64,000 bases of DNA from Arbacia lixula (lineage: Eukaryota; Echinodermata; Echinoidea; Arbacioida; Arbaciidae): assembly GCA_963669155.1 (NCBI GenBank), contig OZ022586.1, positions 5,817,278 to 5,881,277 of the forward strand. The letters run 5' to 3'. The position numbers were made by a program, and so were the translations under genes. Numbering within the stretch: the stretch's first letter is position 1; each line of letters begins with the position of its first letter. Below, in pieces: positions 58,116 through 64,000 of the stretch. The notes beneath the pieces are model-generated. The model did no database searches and was not told where the DNA came from. It worked only from the letters and a program-made list of their open reading frames with translations.

Positions 58116-59274
58116 TATTTCTTCCATGATGTATAAATGTACATGTTTTTGGAGTAACCTTGTAGGTGATAGAGTCCTGCACCACATACCATAATGAGGA
58201 TACCCAAACTCTGTATCCCTCCAGAAAAATGTCACTCGCCATTCATGTTCACTGGGAAATAATTCATGTGGACCTTGTTCAACACGGCACATCCGGACTG
58301 GTAATAGTCTTGGAACCAGGATGAAGTTGTAGCGTTTGTCACTGTTTTTAAACGCCCATGTTTGTAATTTTTCTTGTCTCATATAGCCCTTAGGAAAAAG
58401 TCTGAATAAGGTAGGTGTTGCTAGGTCAGATTACCTATGGAAAAGGGTTTGTAGTTCCAATGATAATACTTTATTAAAAGACTTGGCATAAAGCATTCCA
58501 ATGTTTATCTATAATTCATTGTTGGCCCAGTGGCTTTTTTGTTCTCTGGAAAAGGTTAAATGTGAGAAGCAAAAGTGCACTTTTACCAGTATTGTGATGG
58601 TTACATAGCAATTTTTAAAGGATAAACAGACAAATAAACATAGTTTCAACTCAGTCTTTTTATCATCAGCCTCTTCCATCTCCAGGACTCCATATCAGCC
58701 CAGTGTGTGTGGATGATGTATTGATGGGGCTGTGCACCTCAGAGGGGAATTTAAAGGGGTACTAAATTAGAAAAATAAGTTCCCACTAATCTATGTACAA
58801 TCATCCACTAATTTCACATTTGTTTACCGCAATTTGAATAAATGCACGCCTCCAGTGACGTCAGAGAAGTCCTATGACCCCTATGACACATTGACTTGAA
58901 TAAAATAAGTAAATTAGAGTTATGGATTAGCTAATGTTTAAGAAAAATCAGATATATCATAAAGAAGTTATTTGATTTTAACATCAAGAATCACTACCCC
59001 TGTAAGTTCTAATTCAAAGTTGCATGTACGCAAGTGATTCTGTGGGTATTGCCTTGTTAATGCATAGTACACAAGCAAAATTACAAATCCATGCAATTCA
59101 TCATTTTGGCCCAATGAAGTTACTCATGAAGGATCATGTCATCAGAAATCATTGAGAGTAAGCATGATGTTAACAAATTCATAACTTCCAGATTTTCTGG
59201 TATTGTTATGAATCCGGTTTCCTGATGTTTCTGCTTTTATGCCATTGAATCCACTTTCAGGGTTTGGTTCTCCT
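58116..59274. other. Non-coding stretch
   Basis: 58750-59277 starts TTTAAAGGGGTAC and ends 'GTTCTCCTTTAC'; it may be another TTAA element abutting the next one, but the arms match only weakly. Confidence 0.35.
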
Positions 59275-59799
59275 TTACAGATGGTCCATCCCTTTTGCAA
59301 GCTTAAAATTTGAAATCGTCTATCACGATCATAAATTGAAGAAAGTGTGATTTAAGACCATTTCTAAGAATATAGCATGATGAAGCTTTCTGTATGTAAA
59401 GATTTCAGCCGTTAAATTTCAAACCAACTTTTTTCGTACTACGAATAAAGTATTAGTCTTTATTACAGTATCTATGTGGTTATTGTGCATGTGTGAAATC
59501 CTAATTTTATGAGTAATTACCAAACTTTGGAGATGATTCCTTCTATACAACAATTTTTTTCATAATGCGTTTTATAATTTATTAAACAGATTAATCAATA
59601 AAGCAGATATTTCAACACAAACTGCTAAGAGCCTGAGGTCAAGACTATTAATCAGACATTGTTTACGTGCATTGTTTGAATTTTACACTATGTATCAGTT
59701 TCAAATTCTGAATATACACCTTGCTACCATTTCTCTAGATGTTTTGCCAATGTTTCGATGGTTTTGTGGTGATCTGAAAAAGGGACGGGCTGTCTTTAA
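59275..59799 (-). mobile_element. 525-bp TTAA-flanked element, copy 4 (reversed)
   Basis: Reverse complement of the family. Begins TTACAGATGGTCCATCCCTT and ends AAAAAGGGACGGGCTGTCT-TTAA. The left TTAA has become TTAC. The central palindrome has changed to CTTTTTTCGTACTACGAATA in family orientation. Confidence 0.88.
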
Positions 59800-62237
59800 G
59801 CTTCAGAGAGGATGATCAGTACACATTGCCAAGTTTGCCCCGTCAGTATTGTGATATGTGGCCGTGTGAACTGACCCGTGGGTTGAGGAAACTCATGTTC
59901 CTTCCGATCAACATTACCCTAATCCCCCATCAGGCCTGATTGCCCCCGCATCTCCACCTACGACCGGGCAATTAGGAGAGCTTAACAAGCATGTTCGCAT
60001 CCAGGCCAATCAGCGTTTCTAATCGGTGGTTGATACATGTAGTCACTAGATGGTGTCAGGCAGTGTCCCGCCATGGTATCCCGTGATTTCTCACTTAAAT
60101 CAACTGGGAGATCTCAGGATTCTGAAGCACGGTCAACTTTCTGTTTGTCAATATTGTGCTAGATTGAGAAAAGGTATCTTGATTAAATGCATTAATGCGA
60201 GTCAAATAAATGCTGATGCAATTGTTAAACTATGCCCTTTCAAACAGGATTGAATCTAATTTTGTACATCTGCCATGATTTTGAGTCACAGCTTTGTTTG
60301 ATGCCAGTATCATGTGAAGGAAATCACCTAATGGCCCAGACCTTGCGCTTAGTCAGTCCCAGGACCAGTGCTGGTAGGAGCATGGTTCTACATGTACCAT
60401 CATCACAGTCCCTAGAATCTTTACTACTGCTGTCCTCTAAAAACTTAATCGTGAATATGAACATGCTGGAAATCAGGCATGCTATCAAAAACAAACACAA
60501 AACCTCCAGAACAACACAATCCTAGATATTTTTTGGCAGGTAAATGTATCGGCGTGCCTCACAAGTATGCCATGCTATTAGATGCTGTGAAGAATATAAG
60601 TCACATACCAGAAAACCCCAATTATCAATGGATGGTTCAAAGAAGGCACTCTAGTTCCCGCTTGAAATTGGATTGTATCTCGTTTAATCTCAGGTCAAAG
60701 TTGACATGAGGACACTGACCATCAGTAGTCAAGCAGACTAGTAGACAAGTAGACAATTCAATCTGTATAAAAATAAAAGAATGTAACGTATGATAAGTTA
60801 CATGTACAAACTACAAATAAATTTATATTGCACTTAACTCTTTGTGTGCGGTTTGCTCTTCAATAACATTGTAACACAGGTAAACCAATTCTTTTCCTTC
60901 ATCAAATCAACCCTCACCTATCAAGAATAACTCAAGACAGATTTCTATCTAAATCCACTTCAACAGTCTAAACTTGATCACAAATCATTAATTGGTTTTC
61001 TTGCACCAATAAAACACTTATGCTTCTTTCTGAATACAGATGATGCCTACACAAGAAGCATGGTTGTTACTATATTTAGAACAAAATTAATACCACCTAC
61101 AGGCTGTACACTGCATGGCATTTAAACTGACACTTCTAAATCTGTTCAACTTATGTAATCTTTCTGATTACTGCAGAATACATTTTATTTCTGCTTGTAC
61201 CACTGAACTAATATCAGTTTAATATGAAGCAATTTATATCAAATCATCATTACAACTGCACATGGATCAACCTTCAATATTGTATGCACTTCACTAAAGC
61301 ACTTATTATAATTTGCAACATCCTGATCATGTGTATAAACTAGATATAATAAAATAAAATACAAATTCCAGAATAAGCCTCATAACTTGTCTAATGTATG
61401 CAAGTGATGTAAACCAAGCTCACCGAACTCTCTATTACCCCCAAATTTCCCTTTACATAGGAAATAATTACACATGAACCCCCCTCTAGACTGCATTGTC
61501 TTTATAGTTGACTCAACTTATGTAATATAGTGCAGTGTAAAAGGACCTGCATTATGTAATTAATGCTCATGACTTATTCAACATGCCTGTGTCAGGTTGT
61601 GTGCTCATACATATTTATACACACCTCATGGCATTTACTTGTATTTCATTCCCTGACCAACAAATCCCAATCTTGGGCTTATATCATTGCAATATGACAT
61701 TTAGTTCAGCTTTAAATTAAATAGTATCAACTTATTTGTTTATGAGTAACCATTGAACTGCCCCCTTTTCATTTGACAAAGTACTGTACCCAAATTCCAA
61801 AATGTCTGACTCAAGACACTCCCCTGCGTGCGTGTAACTGCACGTGTATATAGACATGATAGAATAAAGATTGATATGCAGTTCATTTTTTACACCTCTG
61901 TAATACACAACTTAATACATTAAATCCTATATTTTTTAGCTTAGATCATGCTACTCACTTCTTTGGCCGGAACTACACATTTTGACACACAAAGTGGCCT
62001 CTGAATCGGGAAGATTCCGCTGAAACTTCTCTACGGCAAACCTGCGTCTGACTCGGTCTGAACTTATATTGCGTGTGCCTTTTCTGCACGTTTTACAACT
62101 AAATTTGCATCTGTAATTTGCATAGAAAGTATGGTGTCTTTAAATGTATGGTGTCATCAATTGCACAAATGAACACGAAAAAGAGAAATAATGACTGGGA
62201 ATAAATCACATACATTAAACTTTCGCTTAGCGAAACA
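59800..62237. other. Non-coding; right part may be a BEL/Pao 3' LTR
   Basis: Plus-strand frames at 60050-60709 have no recognised motif. The sequence from 62237 leftwards should be LTR (see the purine-tract entry). Its inner end cannot be placed because no second LTR is in the window. Minus-strand TATA-like 'ctatatac' near 61847 and AATAAA near 61187 are compatible with an LTR of roughly 1 kb. Confidence 0.35.
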
Positions 62238-62250
62238 TCCTCCCCCCACA
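62225..62250 (-). promoter_or_regulatory. Polypurine tract and start of 3' LTR
   Basis: On the minus strand, GTGGGGGGAGGA is followed at 62237 by TGTTTCGCTAAGCGAAAG. A purine tract next to a TG start, about 140 bp after the pol stop codon, is the expected 3' LTR junction of an LTR retrotransposon. Plus-strand DNA synthesis would be primed here. Confirmation needs the matching 5' LTR outside the window. Confidence 0.6.
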
Positions 62251-62375
62251 TGAGGAAATCTCATAGTCTCAGTTCAAGTAATTAATTCTCTTAACTCAAT
62301 ACATGTATTTACATACATAGTCTCTTTTCAGTCTTTTCTGTTCATTTACTAATGTCCATTATGTCTCTTTAGGAC

Positions 62376-64000
62376 TTAATCTTCATATCCCTCTGCTGGA
62401 TAGATAATCGCGAGCTTTGTAACTGGTCTGCGATATTCTCTGCTTGCAGATATTAGTTTTACATTCCTAACTCTCCCATCTGCGCCGGGGTACACCTCGA
62501 TTACTCGTGCGATGGTCCACTTCCCGCGCACTAAATTCGCGTCTGCGATCATCGCGATGTCACCTACGCGAATATTTCTTCGCTCTGTGTTCCACTTTCG
62601 GCTGGGTACGAGAAGAGGCAGAACATCTCGCGACCATCGCTTCCAGAATGAATCCACGATGCGCTGTACGAACTCAACACGATGCCTTGGATTCTCTGTT
62701 TCCCTGAATGGACCATGGGGTACGCGTCGCGATGCTCTACCTAGCAACATATCATTAGGGCATAAATACCCTCCGTCATCTGGATCATTCACCACGCGCC
62801 CTATTGGTCGCTCATTCACTAGATTCGCGATTTCTTGCAGACACGTGTGCAACTCAAAGGGTGTGAGCTCTTGCTCACATATTGCCTTTTTCAAAGCAAA
62901 CTTACAACTCTTAACAAGCGACTCCGCGCATCCGTTTTGGTGAGGCGCACCCGGAGTTACAAATTTCCACTGCACCCCTTTCTCTGCGCAGAAATCCTTG
63001 AGCTCGCTTTCACTCCAGCCTTCGACCATCTCGCGAAGCTCGCGCTGGGCTCCAACAAACTGCGTCCCGTTGTCGCTTAGAATCTGCGCAGGCTGCCCTC
63101 GTATGGCGAAGAATCTGCGCAGAACTTGCAGAAATTCCATCGTCGAGCAATCAGCCGCTAACTCAAGGTGAACCGCTCTGGTATTGAGACACGTAAATAT
63201 CACTCCGTAGTACTTCGCTCGCTTGTTTCGCCCCACCTTCACATGAAATGGGCCGAAGTAATCACATGATGTGAAGTGGAAAGGCGGAGTAAACGGTGCT
63301 ACTCGGCTACTAGGCAGCTCAGCCATCCTCTGTGTCTCCCTCTTGCATTCTGCTGCTCTGCACGTCACACAGCGAAATTTCACCGTCTTCGCCAATCTGT
63401 GCCCCTGCAATATCCAAAACTTTCTCCTCGTTTTGGCTGTCGTCGTGGAGACGCCGTGATGACCCTGCTCATGCATGTATCTCGTGATTAGAAGTGATAT
63501 ACGATGACTCGACGGAAGCAGAACTGGATGCTTGGACTCGTATGATGCAACTAGATTTCCAACTCTGCCTCCCACTCTGATCGCACCTTCATCGTCAAGG
63601 AAAGGAGTCAGTACCTTGAAGTCTCCTTTCTCTAGTCTGGGCATGAGACCCCTCTGGGCTGTCTTGATCCAGTACTTTTCTGCCTTTACTAAGTCTGCTG
63701 GGCTGAGCGTCATCTCGTCATCTGGACGATCCCCCTTCTGGATCTTGGATTTCAACATCTGAATGAATCTGAATATGTAGGCAGTCACTCTCAGCAATTT
63801 TCTCCAGCTGGAGAATCTTTGGCAGTCAATCAGCTCATCTGTTTCAGTCACCGTCATCACTGACTGCATTTTCCGTCTTTCCTTTGCGACTGCTTCTTGA
63901 TCGACGACTGCCTGATCTACTGGCCACTCCGCTTCATTGTCACGAAGAAAAGCGGGACCATCCTTCCATTCACAGGCAAGTCTTTCCACTGTTGTGCCTC
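62376..64000 (-). CDS. BEL/Pao retrotransposon Pol, C-terminal part (integrase + DUF5641), partial
   Basis: Open minus-strand frame that continues past the window edge; residues counted from the GTG at 63989. Residues 1-25 (CEWKDGPAFLRDNEAEWP) match the linker after RNase H in BEL/Pao polyproteins. The zinc-binding domain is at 165-215 with H173, H178 (HEQGHHGV), C207 and C210. The integrase core spans about 235-395: D243 in CDYFG, D306 in SDNGTQF and E356 in NGCAESLVKS form the acidic triad; the D306-E356 distance is longer than in retroviruses, as is usual in this superfamily. The C-terminal DUF5641-like domain spans about 435-530 (FWKRWSRDVLPLL, GDIAMI, RGKWTIARVIEVYPG). It ends 'YPAEGYED' at 62376. 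The protein would insert element cDNA into chromosomes. The frame is intact, so the copy is probably young. GC content is higher than the surroundings. Confidence 0.93.
   Translation of the reverse strand, partial: GTTVERLACEWKDGPAFLRDNEAEWPVDQAVVDQEAVAKERRKMQSVMTVTETDELIDCQRFSSWRKLLRVTAYIFRFIQMLKSKIQKGDRPDDEMTLSPADLVKAEKYWIKTAQRGLMPRLEKGDFKVLTPFLDDEGAIRVGGRVGNLVASYESKHPVLLPSSHRISLLITRYMHEQGHHGVSTTTAKTRRKFWILQGHRLAKTVKFRCVTCRAAECKRETQRMAELPSSRVAPFTPPFHFTSCDYFGPFHVKVGRNKRAKYYGVIFTCLNTRAVHLELAADCSTMEFLQVLRRFFAIRGQPAQILSDNGTQFVGAQRELREMVEGWSESELKDFCAEKGVQWKFVTPGAPHQNGCAESLVKSCKFALKKAICEQELTPFELHTCLQEIANLVNERPIGRVVNDPDDGGYLCPNDMLLGRASRRVPHGPFRETENPRHRVEFVQRIVDSFWKRWSRDVLPLLVPSRKWNTERRNIRVGDIAMIADANLVRGKWTIARVIEVYPGADGRVRNVKLISASREYRRPVTKLAIIYPAEGYED

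Overview
The window looks like animal (metazoan) nuclear DNA: very low gene density, splice-site-bounded exon fragments, long microsatellites ((GA)n/(CT)n, (CT)n(CA)n), a 200-N assembly gap, and many dispersed transposon relics. The mix of BEL/Pao LTR retrotransposon, L1-like and jockey/CR1-like non-LTR relics and many TTAA- and TA-flanked fold-back elements suggests a marine invertebrate deuterostome such as an echinoderm. That placement is an inference; the species cannot be named from sequence alone.

Layout. 1-5340: a degenerate tandem repeat, a tRNA-Arg-like fragment, and a broken multi-exon gene of the DUF829/TMEM53-like alpha/beta-hydrolase family (exons near 2225, 3745 and 4544, perhaps a first exon near 1474). 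It has two in-frame stops and frameshifts, and a decayed non-LTR 3' end sits in one intron. 8.4-8.7 kb: two tRNA-like Pol III heads. 11.3-12.05 kb: C-terminal part of a non-LTR reverse transcriptase ORF, broken. 12.4-15.4 kb: a TA-flanked element, a 120-bp hairpin, a 30-bp tandem repeat, telomere-like repeats and a frameshifted L1-type ORF1. 15.9-20.1 kb: CT-rich satellites, the gap, one WD40 exon (WDR3-like), a ~300-bp tandem duplication, and a GC-rich segment with a possible first coding exon.

20-60 kb is almost entirely non-coding. It holds at least nine recognisable families of non-autonomous DNA elements in several copies, a 76-bp minisatellite of about 26 units (48.4-50.4 kb), a 117-bp tandem repeat (44.3-45.1 kb) and smaller duplications. 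Several TTAA elements are joined end to end through a shared TTTAAA. 62.2-64.0 kb: the 3' part of a BEL/Pao pol gene on the minus strand (integrase and C-terminal domain, intact reading frame, running off the window), followed by a purine tract and the start of an LTR.

How it works together: the only long intact coding frame is the BEL/Pao integrase region. The cellular genes seen are isolated or broken exons. The best leads are the organisation of the non-autonomous elements: TTAA-mediated tandem joining, a Mutator-like fold-back with a 9-bp target duplication and an internally repeated flank, and a family built from reiterated terminal modules.
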